Shown here in pieces: positions 42,208 through 51,560 of a stretch of DNA of 64,000 nucleotides (position 1 is the stretch's first letter; each line of letters begins with the position of its first letter). The position numbers and the translations under genes were made by a program. The DNA is from Actinomyces oris (lineage in GTDB: Bacteria > Actinomycetota > Actinomycetes > Actinomycetales > Actinomycetaceae). The notes below the pieces were generated by a model. That model did not search any database. It was given only the letters and a program-made list of their open reading frames with translations, and was not told where the DNA came from. The stretch is from positions 12,220 through 76,219 of the forward strand of contig NZ_MSGO01000038.1 in assembly GCF_001929375.1 (NCBI RefSeq). Direction: 5' to 3'.

Positions 42208-43567
42208 TGGTGTTCCAGTTCTTGGGATTCTCGAGGAATGCGGCAATCTCGCCACGAGAGACGGGACGAGCTCCTGCTTCTCTGCCCCCGGGAGTGCCTT
42301 GCGTTCGCCATGTTTCAGGGAGTGGGTGGAATCCGACGCTGCGTAGGACTCCTCCGTGGCCGTCGGGGATGGATTTTCCGACTGCACACAGGATGTCATC
42401 AGAACTGGTCGCCTGGACGAAGTAAGGAGAATGAGTATTAACGATGACCTGCCGAGCCGAGTTCTCTGTGGGCTCGGAGATCCCCTGCAGAAGTCCGTGC
42501 ATATCTGCTATCTTGGACGGATGGATGCCGTTCTCTGGTTCCTCCATGCATAGCATCCCGAAATAGTCGTGTGAGACCTTCATTGCGGACAAGGCGAGGA
42601 AGCGTAGGGTGCCGTCAGAAAGTGATCGCGCAGGCAGTTCTGGGGTTGCTCCGATTCTGGCGCGCAATTCCAGTGTGTCACGGGCCTGATCCTGTATAAC
42701 GCGCAGGTCTCGGATGTCTACCAGTGCCCCGATGGTGTCGCGAACACGATTCATGACACTGCTGCCATCCCCTTCTTGAAGTGCCTGGCGGAACAAGGAG
42801 GACGGGATGTGGGCGCCAGTGGAGGAGATGGGTCTGCTCTCAACTATGTCATCAGGTGCACGCATTGCACTTGGTTCCAGGGCGACGAATCGCCAGGATC
42901 GCATCTCCGCCTGTGCTGCAAGAATGATGGGATTCTCGGCGGTCGCTGTGGCGGATAATACTGTTCGCTGAGTATTTTCTGCAGCGATTTTCCTGGGGTG
43001 CCCCCTGCTGCCGGTTCTTATCTGCACAACCGTCTTGCCGTTGTCTTCTATTGATGATAGTGGGGGGAGTCTAAGTCCTCCTCGGATGAAATGTTTCACA
43101 TAGCTTCCGGAGTTCGGGAAGTGGAGCGTTTCTGTCGCTTTTGAGATTGGGGAAAGCTTTTCATTCACTAGTCTCAGCTGTAGTCCTGCAGAGAGGGGTT
43201 CTCCTCTCTGGACGGCGATCTCAACCTCGTAGCGAACGAAGGTGTGTCTCGGTTCAACTTGTTGACTGAATTCATCGGATGCCTGAGAGGGGAGAATCAT
43301 CTCTGCCGCTAAGCTGAGATTCTCTCGCCCCTCGAGTACGTGCTCGGAGAAGAGGGAGGAAATGTCGGAGCGCTGCTGAGGGGTGGGTCTGATGAGCGTG
43401 CAGGCCTCTAGGAAGGAATGGGTGCTCAGTAGCGAGAGGAACTCGATTGCGTCGAAGAGGTTTGACTTTCCTACCGAGTTCGGTCCGGCGATACAGGTGA
43501 ACGGACCGAAATCGACGGAGATGTTTTCAAGATTCTTGAATCCGGATACCTCGAAACGAGTAAGCAT
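42200..43567 (-). CDS. OLD/RecF-like AAA ATPase of a two-gene ATPase/TOPRIM system
   Basis: A 455-aa ABC-type ATPase (AAA_21/AAA_15 class). It shows FEVSGFKNLENISVDFG, Walker A GPNSVGKS (28-35), ABC signature-like LSDGTLRFLALSAMK, Walker B LCMEEPENGIHPSK near residue 341 and a switch VNTHSPYFVQ near 378. ATG 43567 is preferred because agaagaagg lies six bases upstream, although ATG 43573 is also in frame. OLD-family ATPases are sensors in anti-phage systems such as Gabija, PARIS and the AbiL type, each paired with a TOPRIM nuclease. Here the TOPRIM is a separate overlapping gene. It cannot be matched to a named system from sequence alone. Confidence 0.82.
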   Translation of the reverse strand: MLTRFEVSGFKNLENISVDFGPFTCIAGPNSVGKSNLFDAIEFLSLLSTHSFLEACTLIRPTPQQRSDISSLFSEHVLEGRENLSLAAEMILPSQASDEFSQQVEPRHTFVRYEVEIAVQRGEPLSAGLQLRLVNEKLSPISKATETLHFPNSGSYVKHFIRGGLRLPPLSSIEDNGKTVVQIRTGSRGHPRKIAAENTQRTVLSATATAENPIILAAQAEMRSWRFVALEPSAMRAPDDIVESRPISSTGAHIPSSLFRQALQEGDGSSVMNRVRDTIGALVDIRDLRVIQDQARDTLELRARIGATPELPARSLSDGTLRFLALSAMKVSHDYFGMLCMEEPENGIHPSKIADMHGLLQGISEPTENSARQVIVNTHSPYFVQATSSDDILCAVGKSIPDGHGGVLRSVGFHPLPETWRTQGTPGGREAGARPVSRGEIAAFLENPKNWNTNE

Positions 43568-43697
43568 GTGCATCCTTCTTCTGAAGACATTAAGGTCGCG
43601 TTGGATGATATCACATGAGCGTGGATTCAGGAATATCTGTGGATGAAATGTTGTCCGCTGTTGCTGGGTGCGGATATCTTGAACGATTCCGAGTCGC

Positions 43698-44747
43698 TCA
43701 AACCCGCTTCGGTTCATTTTGTCGTCCCAGGGACGAGGCGCGCGTGACGAGCTGCGGCTCCAGGACCACGCTGCGGGCCTCGGTCCCGGAGCCCGCCTCG
43801 GCCTGCAGCTCGTCGTCGGACGTGAGCCCGGCGCGCCGGCACACCAGGTCCACCGCGCACTCGCCCAACCGTTCCTCGGGCTGGTCGATGCTGGTCAGGG
43901 AGAACTCCTCGCGCAGGGCCAGGTAGGTGTTGTCGTAGGAGGCCAGGGCGACGTCGGCCCCGGGCTCGCGGCGGCTCTCGCGCAGGACGGGCACCGCGTC
44001 GATGGCCAGGGCGTCGTTGTGAATGACCAGGCCCAGTGACTCGGGATGGTCCTGCAGGGCCTCCCGGGTGGCGGGGCCGGCGTCCTCGCCGCAGCTGCGC
44101 GCCTCGAAGTCCAACCCGGTCGCCTGAGCGGCGTGCGCCAACGAGCCTTCTCGGTCGTGGCGGGAGGCCGCATCAGTCAGGTGCGGGCCGATGTAGCAGA
44201 TGGTGCGCATGTCCCGGGATGCCAGGTGATCAATAACGAGGCGGGCAGCGGCCTCCTCATCGACCCGCACCGAGTCGACCCGCCCGCCCGGGCTGCGCCG
44301 TCCGATGACGCATACGGGCACCTCCTCACCAATGGCCAGCAGGTCCTCGCCGGTCAGCCAGGGCGAGACGAAGATAATGCCCGCGACCCGTACCCCCAGC
44401 AGGCTCTCGACCGCCTGGTGCAGGACCTCGGGCTGGTCGGAGCCGACCGTGACGAACAGGGTGAGGCCGCGCTGGGCGGCCGCCCGGCCCAGGCTGGCCG
44501 CGATCTGTTCGAAGAAGGCGTTGCGCAGGTTGGGCAGTACCAGACCGATGATGTTCGAGCGCTTCCGGGCCAGCGAGGAGGCTGAGACGTTGACTCGGTA
44601 GCCGAGGGACGCCGCCACGTCCTCAATGCGCTCGCGGGTGTCGGCGGCGACCTTGGGCGAGCCGCTCAGGGCCAGAGAGACCAGGCTGCGCGAGACCCCT
44701 GCGGTGCGTGCGACGTCGCTCTGGGTAGCGGCGTGAGCCTTGGTCAC
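43698..44747 (-). CDS. LacI-family transcriptional regulator
   Basis: A 349-aa repressor-type protein. The N-terminal HTH reads SDVARTAGVSRSLVSLALSGSPKV with hinge helix VSASSLARKRSN. The periplasmic-binding-like domain follows (IIGLVLPNLRNAFFEQIA, AGIIFVSPW, YDNTYLALREEFSLTSIDQP). The start is GTG 44747 with a ggaggag ribosome site. It lies between the accessory ATPase/TOPRIM pair and iolE. It may recognise the 26-bp palindrome at 41088-41113. The effector is unknown, but an inositol-related sugar is likely. Confidence 0.9.
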   Translation of the reverse strand: MTKAHAATQSDVARTAGVSRSLVSLALSGSPKVAADTRERIEDVAASLGYRVNVSASSLARKRSNIIGLVLPNLRNAFFEQIAASLGRAAAQRGLTLFVTVGSDQPEVLHQAVESLLGVRVAGIIFVSPWLTGEDLLAIGEEVPVCVIGRRSPGGRVDSVRVDEEAAARLVIDHLASRDMRTICYIGPHLTDAASRHDREGSLAHAAQATGLDFEARSCGEDAGPATREALQDHPESLGLVIHNDALAIDAVPVLRESRREPGADVALASYDNTYLALREEFSLTSIDQPEERLGECAVDLVCRRAGLTSDDELQAEAGSGTEARSVVLEPQLVTRASSLGRQNEPKRV

Positions 44748-44889
44748 CGTCTCCTCCTGCTTCCTGCGGTGCCGGGTCGCCTCTCGTAGGACGCGTTCAG
44801 GCGGGCGTCCGGCTACCGGGAAGGCTACAGGCTGATCCGGAGGGCTGCGGCGGCGGTCGGTGGGGGCTCGCGCAGTAGTTGGGGAACGA

Positions 44890-44923
44890 CGACGCTCCCG
44901 ACCATCACTGGTCGGGAGCGTCG
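44890..44923 (-). terminator. 15-bp hairpin after iolE
   Basis: cgacgctcccgacca (44890-44904), loop tcac, then its exact complement 44909-44923. It lies 62 bases past the iolE stop in the direction of transcription. Confidence 0.85.
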
Positions 44924-44985
44924 AGGTGAGGCGTCAGCCGGTGGGGTCGACCCGGAGGGGGAGTCCGCGCGAACCCCGTGACGTC

Positions 44986-45912
44986 TCAGGCCTTGAAAAG
45001 GGTTCCCTCAAGGTAGGCGCGCGCCTTGCGGGCGTACTCCAGCGGGTTGGCGATGGCCGGGTCCTGCTCGGCCTCCACCAGGATCCACTCGGAGTAGCCG
45101 TGTTCCACGAGGAACTTGTAGGGGACGGTGAAGTCGATCGTGCCGTCACCGGGGACGGTGAACATCCCGGCCAGGAAGGAGTCGAGGAAGGAGCGCTCAG
45201 CGGCCTTGGACTCCGCCATCTTCTCGGGGCGCACGTCCTTGAAGTGGACGTGCTTGACACGGTCGATGGTGGCCTCCAGCAGGCCCATGACGTCGCCGTC
45301 GCCCACGTAGGCGTGGCCGGTGTCGAACAGGAGGGAGACCTTGGCCGGGTCGGTCAGCTCCATGAGACGGATGGTCTCCTCCTTGGTCTGGATGACCGTG
45401 CCCAGGTGGTGGTGGTAGACGAGCTCCAGGCCATGGGCGTGGGCGACGTCGCCCAGACGGTTGAGGCCCTCGGCCAGCACCGGCCACTGCTCCTCGGTGA
45501 GCACCGGCTTGTTGGTGAAGATGCAGACGTCGCGGATGCCCTGGACCGAGCCGGTCTGCTCGGAGACGACGACGCGGGTGGCGCCCAGGTACTCCAGGTA
45601 GGCGCAGGTGGCCTCGAAGTCGGGGATGACGGCCTCGACGCCGTCGCGCAGGATGAAGGAGGAGAACCACTGGGCGACGATCTTGATGCCGCGGGCCTCG
45701 GCGGCAGCCTTGACCTCCTCCTTGGGAGGGAAGAAACCGGCGCACTCGGTGCCGGCGAAGCCGGTGTCGGCCAGGTCCAGGAGCATGTCCTCCAGGGTGT
45801 TGAAGGCGCCGACCTCGGGGATGTCGTCATTGCGCCAGGTGATCGGGTGCATGCCCCAGGAGATGCCGTGGGGGTCGGAGATGGCGGTTGCGGGGTCGAG
45901 GGTGAAGGACAT
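44986..45912 (-). CDS. iolE: Myo-inosose-2 dehydratase
   Basis: Dehydrates 2-keto-myo-inositol (scyllo-inosose) to the diketone 3D-trihydroxycyclohexane-1,2-dione, the second step of inositol catabolism. The 308-aa TIM barrel shows ISWGMHPITWRNDD at the start, ELVYHHHLGTVIQTKEE, SLLFDTGHAYVGDGD, VKHVHFKDVRPEKM and WILVEAEQDPA, giving the Glu/Asp/His/Glu metal site. Length matches IolE. Start ATG 45912 follows ggagc. It has its own promoter with the IolR-type motif overlapping the -35 box. Confidence 0.93.
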   Translation of the reverse strand: MSFTLDPATAISDPHGISWGMHPITWRNDDIPEVGAFNTLEDMLLDLADTGFAGTECAGFFPPKEEVKAAAEARGIKIVAQWFSSFILRDGVEAVIPDFEATCAYLEYLGATRVVVSEQTGSVQGIRDVCIFTNKPVLTEEQWPVLAEGLNRLGDVAHAHGLELVYHHHLGTVIQTKEETIRLMELTDPAKVSLLFDTGHAYVGDGDVMGLLEATIDRVKHVHFKDVRPEKMAESKAAERSFLDSFLAGMFTVPGDGTIDFTVPYKFLVEHGYSEWILVEAEQDPAIANPLEYARKARAYLEGTLFKA

Positions 45913-46078
45913 CGTTGCTCCGTGTTCTCGCTCGGGTGGTGCTGGGCGGTGGTCAGTGGGTGGGTGCGGTGAGGTGGCGGTGATGTGTGGGCGGCTGGTG
46001 TGCCGTCGGCTCATGGCCGCCAGTGGTGCGCTCCCGGGAGGGACCGGCGTCGGTGCCGGGAGGTGGGCCCGTGCCTCG

Positions 46079-46107
46079 AACCTAGCAACAGGACTTTGTC
46101 CTGACAA
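46079..46107 (-). promoter_or_regulatory. iolE promoter overlapped by IolR-type operator (site 1)
   Basis: On the minus strand TTGTCA (46102-46107), 17 bases, TAGGTT (46079-46084). The palindromic motif TTGTC-CT-GACAA (46096-46107) covers the -35 box, so a bound repressor would exclude RNA polymerase. Confidence 0.75.
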
Positions 46108-46152
46108 GCCCCCTTTCGGGTCCTCCCGGGAGCGCGTGTGCTGGGGGAGGGG

Positions 46153-47808
46153 TCAGGAGTAGAGCTTCTCCATCTCGACCTCGATCTCCTCCAGGGACTT
46201 GTCCTTGGTCTCCGGCATGATCTTGAACAGGACGACGGCGACGACCAGGTTGAGCACGCCGTAGATGGTGTAGGTGATGCCGCCGCCCAGGGTCTCCATC
46301 ATGGGCGGGAAGGTCCAGGTGATGATGGCGTTGGCGGTCCACATGCAGAAGATCGCCGTGCCGTTCATGATGCCGCGGACGTTGGCCGGGAAGATCTCAC
46401 CCATCATCGTCCACACGATCGTGCCGTTGGAGGACTGCACGATGAGCATGAAGACGGACATGAGTCCCAGGATGAGGTAGGCGGCCCAGGTGGGCGGGGC
46501 GGTGTGGTCGGCCATGTGCGGGGCGATGAAGAACTGGAAGGTCGCCGCGATGCCCAGCAGGGTGACGCCCACGCCGATGACGTCGCCGATGAGGACCTGG
46601 CGGCGCCGGAACCTCAGGATGAGCCAGATGCCGATGGCGGAGCCGATGACCGACATGACGCCGTTGGCCACCTGCGCGGTGATGGAGGCCGAGGTGGACA
46701 TACCGGCGTACTCCAGCACCTTGGGGGCGTAGTACATGACGGTGTTGACACCTGTGGTCTGGTTGACCACGGCCAGGAAGATGCCGACCAGCAGCAGCTT
46801 GCGCAGCCAGGGCGTGGCCATGACGTGGCTGAAGCCCTTGCGCTGGGACTCCTCGTCCTTCTCGTGCTGGCGGGCCTCGACCATCTCCATGATCTCGTCC
46901 TCGATGGCGCCGTCCTTCTCCGGGATGCGCACGCGCTTGAGGGCGCCGATGGCGTCGTAGAGGCGCTCCTTGGCCAGGTACCAGCGCGAGGACTCGGGCA
47001 TGAGGCGGATGCCGATCCACAGGGCCACGGCCGGGATGGAGCACAGGACCAGCATGTAGCGCCAGGCCTCGCCGTTACCGGCGCTGATGCTGAGCTGGTC
47101 GAGGAAGGCGTGGTACTCGTCCGCGCTCATCGGGCCGCCCTTGGCGGCCTGGAGCTTGGCGACCTCGTCGAAGACGTACTGGCCCGGGGTGAAGTGCCCG
47201 CTGGGGTCCTCGGCGATGGTGATCCTCGGGCCGCCCTGGAGGGAGTTGATGATGGCGTTCATCGAGAAGGCGAGCAGCTGGCCGGTGACGATCATGAGCT
47301 GGTCGATGGCCACGATGGAGCCGCGGATGCGTTTGGGGGCCGTCTCCGCCAGGTAGACGGGGACCGTTGCGGAGGCGGCCCCGACGGCGAAGCCCAGGAC
47401 GACGCGGAAGGGGTACATGACCCAGACGTTGGGGGCGATGGTGGTGCCGATCGCGCCGGCGAAGAACAGGAAGGCCAGGACGGTGATGTTGTGGCGCCGG
47501 CCCCAGCGGTCCGACATGAGGCCGCCCAGCAGCGCGCCCAGCGCGGCGCCGGCCAGCAGGGTGCCTCCGATGGCGCCCTCCTGGAAGGAGGTCAGCTGGA
47601 GGCCCTTGGCGTCGAAGGGCATGTACATGTACGGCAGGGCGCCGGAGATGACGCCGGTGTCGTAGCCGAAGAGCAGTGAGCCGAGCGTGGCCACGGCGGC
47701 GATGGCGATGACGCCGCGGTGCTTGCCCGAAGGCGGAGTCTTGGCCACCGCCTTGTTGAGCTCTTCCCTGGTGAGTCCACGCAGGGACGTCGTGACTCCC
47801 TGAGACAT
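46153..47808 (-). CDS. iolT: MFS sugar transporter, major myo-inositol transporter type
   Basis: A 551-aa proton-driven sugar porter with 12 helices. Family signatures are LGSLLFGYDTGVISGAL in helix 1, GGLMSDRWGRRHN (loop 2-3 RxGRR), VPVYLAETAPKRIRGS (PESPR-type), IGIRLMPESSRWYLAK, QTTGVNTVMYYAPKVLE in helix 7 and the C-terminal MPETKDKSLEEIE. An insert between helices 6 and 7 (about residues 200-250) makes it longer than E. coli XylE. It lies 95 bases after a Gfo dehydrogenase gene on the same strand and probably shares its iol-type promoter. The substrate assignment rests on the context. Confidence 0.88.
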   Translation of the reverse strand: MSQGVTTSLRGLTREELNKAVAKTPPSGKHRGVIAIAAVATLGSLLFGYDTGVISGALPYMYMPFDAKGLQLTSFQEGAIGGTLLAGAALGALLGGLMSDRWGRRHNITVLAFLFFAGAIGTTIAPNVWVMYPFRVVLGFAVGAASATVPVYLAETAPKRIRGSIVAIDQLMIVTGQLLAFSMNAIINSLQGGPRITIAEDPSGHFTPGQYVFDEVAKLQAAKGGPMSADEYHAFLDQLSISAGNGEAWRYMLVLCSIPAVALWIGIRLMPESSRWYLAKERLYDAIGALKRVRIPEKDGAIEDEIMEMVEARQHEKDEESQRKGFSHVMATPWLRKLLLVGIFLAVVNQTTGVNTVMYYAPKVLEYAGMSTSASITAQVANGVMSVIGSAIGIWLILRFRRRQVLIGDVIGVGVTLLGIAATFQFFIAPHMADHTAPPTWAAYLILGLMSVFMLIVQSSNGTIVWTMMGEIFPANVRGIMNGTAIFCMWTANAIITWTFPPMMETLGGGITYTIYGVLNLVVAVVLFKIMPETKDKSLEEIEVEMEKLYS

Positions 47809-47903
47809 AGGGGGTCTCCTCTCAGTCCTGCGGCGACGATGCCGCAGGGGTCGTTGTGATGGGTGGGTGGTGGAGTGAAGAGAAAAGTGAGGTGTGGGGC
47901 GGC

Positions 47904-49100
47904 TCAGGCGTCGAAGGTGGTGCGTCCCTCGACGCGGGGGACCTCGTGCCACTGGCCGTCGGCCGCCGAGGCGACGACGGCCTCGTCGACCTCCGCGGCG
48001 CACCAGGCGTCGGCGGCCGAGGGGGCCACCTGCTTGCCGGTGAGGATGGACTCGATGAACTGCGCGGCCTCGATGGCCTTCATGTCGTCAAAGCCCATGG
48101 AGGTGCCGATGGCGGGCTGGAAGCGCTGCCACTGGCCCCACTGGGGGCCGGCCATGGCGCGGGTGTAGCCGTGGGAGGCGCCGCCGTCGAGCACGGGGCA
48201 GATCTCCAGCTCGTTGAGGCGCTCGAAGTTCCAACGGGCCGAGCCCTTCGTGCCGTAGACCTCGACGACGTACTCGGCGCGCGGTCCCACGCTGACGCGG
48301 GAGGACTCCATAGTGCCCACGGTGCCGTTCTCGAAGCGCACCAGCATGGAGACGTAGTCCTCGTTCTCCACCGGGCCCACCTCGTCGCCGATCTCGAAGC
48401 CCGAGTGGCCGATGCCCATCTTGGTGGGGATGGGGCGCTCGGTGATGAAGGTATCGGTGACCGCGGTGACCGAGGCGATGCGTCCCACGATGTACTGGGC
48501 CAGGTCCGCCCCGTGGCTCATGAGGTCGGGCACGACGCCGGCCCCGGCCTTCTCCTTCGAGGCCCGCCAGGTCAGGGGTCCCATGGGGGAGGAGTTGTAG
48601 TCGGCGATGAACCACACGCGCACGTTCGTGATCCGCCCCAGCTCGCCGCCGCGCACCAGGGAGCGCAGGTACTCGATGGCCGGGGTGTGGCGGTAGTTGA
48701 AGCCGACGGCGGTGACGAGCCCCGCCTTCTCGGCGGCCTGGGCGATCTGCCGGGACTGCGCGGCACTGACCCCCATGGGCTTCTCGATCCAGAAGGGCTT
48801 ACCGGCCTCGACGGCCGCCAGGGCCATCTCGTGGTGGAGGAAGTTGGGGGCGCAGATGGAGACGGCCTCCACCTCGGGGTCGGCCAGCAGGTCGCGGTAG
48901 TCGGCGTAGGCGCGCTCGAAGCCCAGGTTGTCCACCGCCTCCTGACGCACCTCGTCCACCGGGTCCGCGGCGGCGACCAGGCGTGGGGTCACCCCCAGCT
49001 CGGGGAAGCGCTCGGCGATGGCGCGGTAGCTGCGGGAGTGAAGCCGTCCCATCCAGCCCAGGGAGATGACTCCGATACCCAGTGTTGACTTATTGGCCAT
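47904..49100 (-). CDS. iolG: Gfo/Idh/MocA family inositol dehydrogenase-like protein
   Basis: A 398-aa NAD-dependent dehydrogenase expected to oxidise myo-inositol or an isomer to inosose. The Rossmann start is IGVISLGWMGRLHSRSY, catalytic Lys sits in PFWIEKPMGVSAAQ, and the C-terminal catalytic block is GAGVVPDLMSHGADLAQYI (Asp, His). Start ATG 49100 follows aagga at five bases. A promoter with the IolR-type operator on its -35 box stands upstream, shared with the divergent LacI gene. It leads a unit with the transporter gene. It may handle an inositol isomer, since a closer IolG is at 51626. Confidence 0.82.
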   Translation of the reverse strand: MANKSTLGIGVISLGWMGRLHSRSYRAIAERFPELGVTPRLVAAADPVDEVRQEAVDNLGFERAYADYRDLLADPEVEAVSICAPNFLHHEMALAAVEAGKPFWIEKPMGVSAAQSRQIAQAAEKAGLVTAVGFNYRHTPAIEYLRSLVRGGELGRITNVRVWFIADYNSSPMGPLTWRASKEKAGAGVVPDLMSHGADLAQYIVGRIASVTAVTDTFITERPIPTKMGIGHSGFEIGDEVGPVENEDYVSMLVRFENGTVGTMESSRVSVGPRAEYVVEVYGTKGSARWNFERLNELEICPVLDGGASHGYTRAMAGPQWGQWQRFQPAIGTSMGFDDMKAIEAAQFIESILTGKQVAPSAADAWCAAEVDEAVVASAADGQWHEVPRVEGRTTFDA

Positions 49101-49192
49101 GACGGTCCTTCCCGACAACATTGTCGGCTGCTGCGTGTGTGGAAGTGCGTCCGGAAGCCCCGGGAAACACCCGTCGTTAATGACGTCACAGG

Positions 49193-49221
49193 AAGATATC
49201 AGAGCAACTTTGTCCTGACAA
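49193..49221 (-). promoter_or_regulatory. iolG-iolT promoter overlapped by IolR-type operator (site 2)
   Basis: Minus-strand TTGTCA (49216-49221), 17-base spacer, TATCTT (49193-49198). The motif TTGTCCTGACAA spans 49210-49221, the same geometry as at iolE. Confidence 0.75.
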
Positions 49222-49381
49222 GGGGTGAGGGTGAGGTCGGATGACTGCTCTGAGCAGGGCCTACGTGCTCACCGGTGTTGTCAGATAGGATGGGCTCAAC
49301 CGGTGTCCAAGGATGGACTCCGGCTCCCGCGGATCATGCTGGTTCGTGAGGCACAACGGCGTGGAAAGGGAGACGTCTGCC

Positions 49382-50461
49382 GTGAAAGGACCTCGAGGAC
49401 GAGGTGGGCGGGTCACGATCAGGACCGTCGCCGAGCGCGCCGGCCGCTCCATCTCCACCGTCTCGGCGGCTCTCAACGGCTCCGACGGCGTCGCCGAGAA
49501 GACCCGTGGTGAGATCCTGAGCATCGCCACCGAGCTCGGCTACCAGGCGGATCCGCGCGCCCAGTTCCTACGCCGCAGCCACACCGGGCTCATCGGCGCC
49601 AGCTTCGCCATCGGGCAGGCCTACCAGGGGCTCATCGTGGACGGGCTCTTCCAGGCGGCCTCCGCCCTGGATCACGCGCTGGTGCTGGCCACCTCCACCC
49701 CGCACCGCGATGTGGTCGACGGGCTGCGCTCACTGCTGCTCCAGCGCTGCGAGGGCCTCATCCTGGTCGACCCCGACCTCTCCGTGGACGCCCTGGCCGG
49801 AATCGTGGACCGCCCCCCGACGGTTCTCGTCGGCACCAGTACCGAGCTGGGGGATGTCGATGAGGTCCACTCCCGCGACGACGTCGGCATCCAGCTGCTC
49901 GTTGATCACCTGGTCGACACCGGACGCCGCCGCGTCACCCATGTGGACGGCGGGAAGGAGACCGCCGCAGGGCGACGGATCGAGAGATTCAGGCAGGCCA
50001 TGGAGAGCCGGGGCCTGGGGCGAGGTGCGCGGGTGGTGCCCGGGGGAGGCGATGAGGACAGCGGCGCCAGGGCGGTCCACCACCTCATCCAAACCGGCGA
50101 GCTGCCCGAGGCGCTCCTGTGCTTCAACGATCACTGCGCCGTCGGAGCCCTCATGGAGCTGCGCCGCCAGGGGGTGAGGGTGCCGCAGGACCTGGCCGTC
50201 ACCGGCTACGACGGCATTCCGGTCACGGCGGCCTCGGCCTTCTCCCTGACCACGGTGCGCCAGGACGCCGGCCTCATCGCCGAGGTGGCGGTACGGGCGT
50301 TGCTGGCCCGGATGCACCCGGACCAGGACTGCCACATCCCGGCGGAGGTTGCCGGTGAGGACCGGCCTCTGGGCGGCCGCCTCTACCGGGTGGTCCCCGA
50401 TCTTGTTGTCCGCGACACGACGGCCCCGCCGCGCGAGCGCCGGGACAAGGCCCGTGCCTGA
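49382..50461 (+). CDS. LacI-family transcriptional regulator
   Basis: A 359-aa regulator. The HTH is IRTVAERAGRSISTVSAALNGSDGVAEKTRGEI (split into ISTVSAALNGSDGVAEK here). Then come RAQFLRRSHTGLIGASF and a sugar-binding-fold domain with EALLCFNDHCAVGALME and DLAVTGYDGIPVTAASAFSLTTV. GTG 49382 is taken because gggag precedes it by nine bases. Upstream ATG/GTG codons would add unlikely N-terminal residues. It is divergent from iolG-iolT and just before an aldose-epimerase-like gene, so it probably controls sugar uptake or mutarotation functions. Confidence 0.88.
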   Translation: MKGPRGRGGRVTIRTVAERAGRSISTVSAALNGSDGVAEKTRGEILSIATELGYQADPRAQFLRRSHTGLIGASFAIGQAYQGLIVDGLFQAASALDHALVLATSTPHRDVVDGLRSLLLQRCEGLILVDPDLSVDALAGIVDRPPTVLVGTSTELGDVDEVHSRDDVGIQLLVDHLVDTGRRRVTHVDGGKETAAGRRIERFRQAMESRGLGRGARVVPGGGDEDSGARAVHHLIQTGELPEALLCFNDHCAVGALMELRRQGVRVPQDLAVTGYDGIPVTAASAFSLTTVRQDAGLIAEVAVRALLARMHPDQDCHIPAEVAGEDRPLGGRLYRVVPDLVVRDTTAPPRERRDKARA

Positions 50462-50542
50462 TACGGCACGCGGCGTACGGTGAACCTCACCAAGGGAAGC
50501 CACAACCGAGGGGCGCACGCCCCGCACACTGGGACAGGAACC

Positions 50543-51505
50543 ATGATTAACGGAGAACTCATCGACCTGGTCGCCGGCGACTACGAGGCGCGTATTGCCT
50601 CATCGGGTGCCATGCTCGTCCACCTGCGTCGCCAGGGGCGCGACCTCATCATGCCCTTCGATGCTGAGGCCACGCTGCCCGCCGGCTGGCAGGGCAAGAC
50701 CCTGCTGCCGTGGGCCAACCGCATTGCCGAGTCCCGTTACGACTACGCGGGCACCGAGTTCCTCGTGGGCTGCAACGAGCCGGCCAGTGGCTCGGCCCTC
50801 CACGGCCTGGCCGGTTGGATGGACTGGCAGGTCGCCGACGACGACCCCTCCGGCCCCGACGACGGCGCCCCCCGTAGCCGGGTCGTCCTGGAGCTGAGCC
50901 TGCTGGCCTCCTACGGCTACCCCTGGAGCCTGGAGGCCAGTGCCTGTTTCGAGCTCGACGCCGAGCGCGGGCTGAGCGTGACCGTGACCGCCACCAACGT
51001 CGGTGCGGCCCGCCCCGCCCCGCCGGTCCCCGGCGCACCGGAGGTCGAGGGCGAGCCCGCCCCCGCTCCCTACGGCATCTCCTGCCACCCCTACCTGACG
51101 CGCTCGGTGCCCCTGGACGACTGCGTCCTGACGATCCCGGCGGCCGAGGTCCTCGACGTCGACGAGCGCATGGCCCCCACGCACCGGCGCAGCGTGGAGG
51201 GCACCGACTGGGACTGGCGGGGCGGCCGGCTCGTCGGGGCCACCCAGACGGACAACGCCTACACCGCCCTGCCCGAGGGCACCTGGGAGGTGAGTCTGCG
51301 CGGCGGGCAGGGCAACCGCGCCGTCGTCATGACCTCGGACGTCCCCTGGGTGCAGGCCTACACCGCCGACGAGCTCTCCCGGCCCGGCGTGGCCATCGAG
51401 CCCATGACCTGCCCGCCCAACGCCTTCAACAGTGGGGAGGGCCTCATCGCCCTGGCAGTGGGGCAGTCCCACTCCTTCACCTACCGCCTCTACGAGCAGG
51501 ACTGA
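50543..51505 (+). CDS. Aldose 1-epimerase family protein
   Basis: A 320-aa galactose-mutarotase-fold protein, interconverting sugar anomers. Family signs are LLPWANRIAESRYDYAG, ALHGLAGWMDWQV (His), YGISCHPYLTRS with the second His, and the C-terminal GVAIEPMTCPPNAFNSGEG bearing the catalytic Glu. ATG 50543 is chosen for its ggacaggaa ribosome site. It lies 81 bases after the LacI gene and may be cotranscribed with it. A strong bidirectional hairpin follows. Confidence 0.9.
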   Translation: MINGELIDLVAGDYEARIASSGAMLVHLRRQGRDLIMPFDAEATLPAGWQGKTLLPWANRIAESRYDYAGTEFLVGCNEPASGSALHGLAGWMDWQVADDDPSGPDDGAPRSRVVLELSLLASYGYPWSLEASACFELDAERGLSVTVTATNVGAARPAPPVPGAPEVEGEPAPAPYGISCHPYLTRSVPLDDCVLTIPAAEVLDVDERMAPTHRRSVEGTDWDWRGGRLVGATQTDNAYTALPEGTWEVSLRGGQGNRAVVMTSDVPWVQAYTADELSRPGVAIEPMTCPPNAFNSGEGLIALAVGQSHSFTYRLYEQD

Positions 51506-51560
51506 GCGCACACGCGGCCTTGCTGAGCCCGCAACGGCCCTGCAGGCGCTGAGAACGCGC

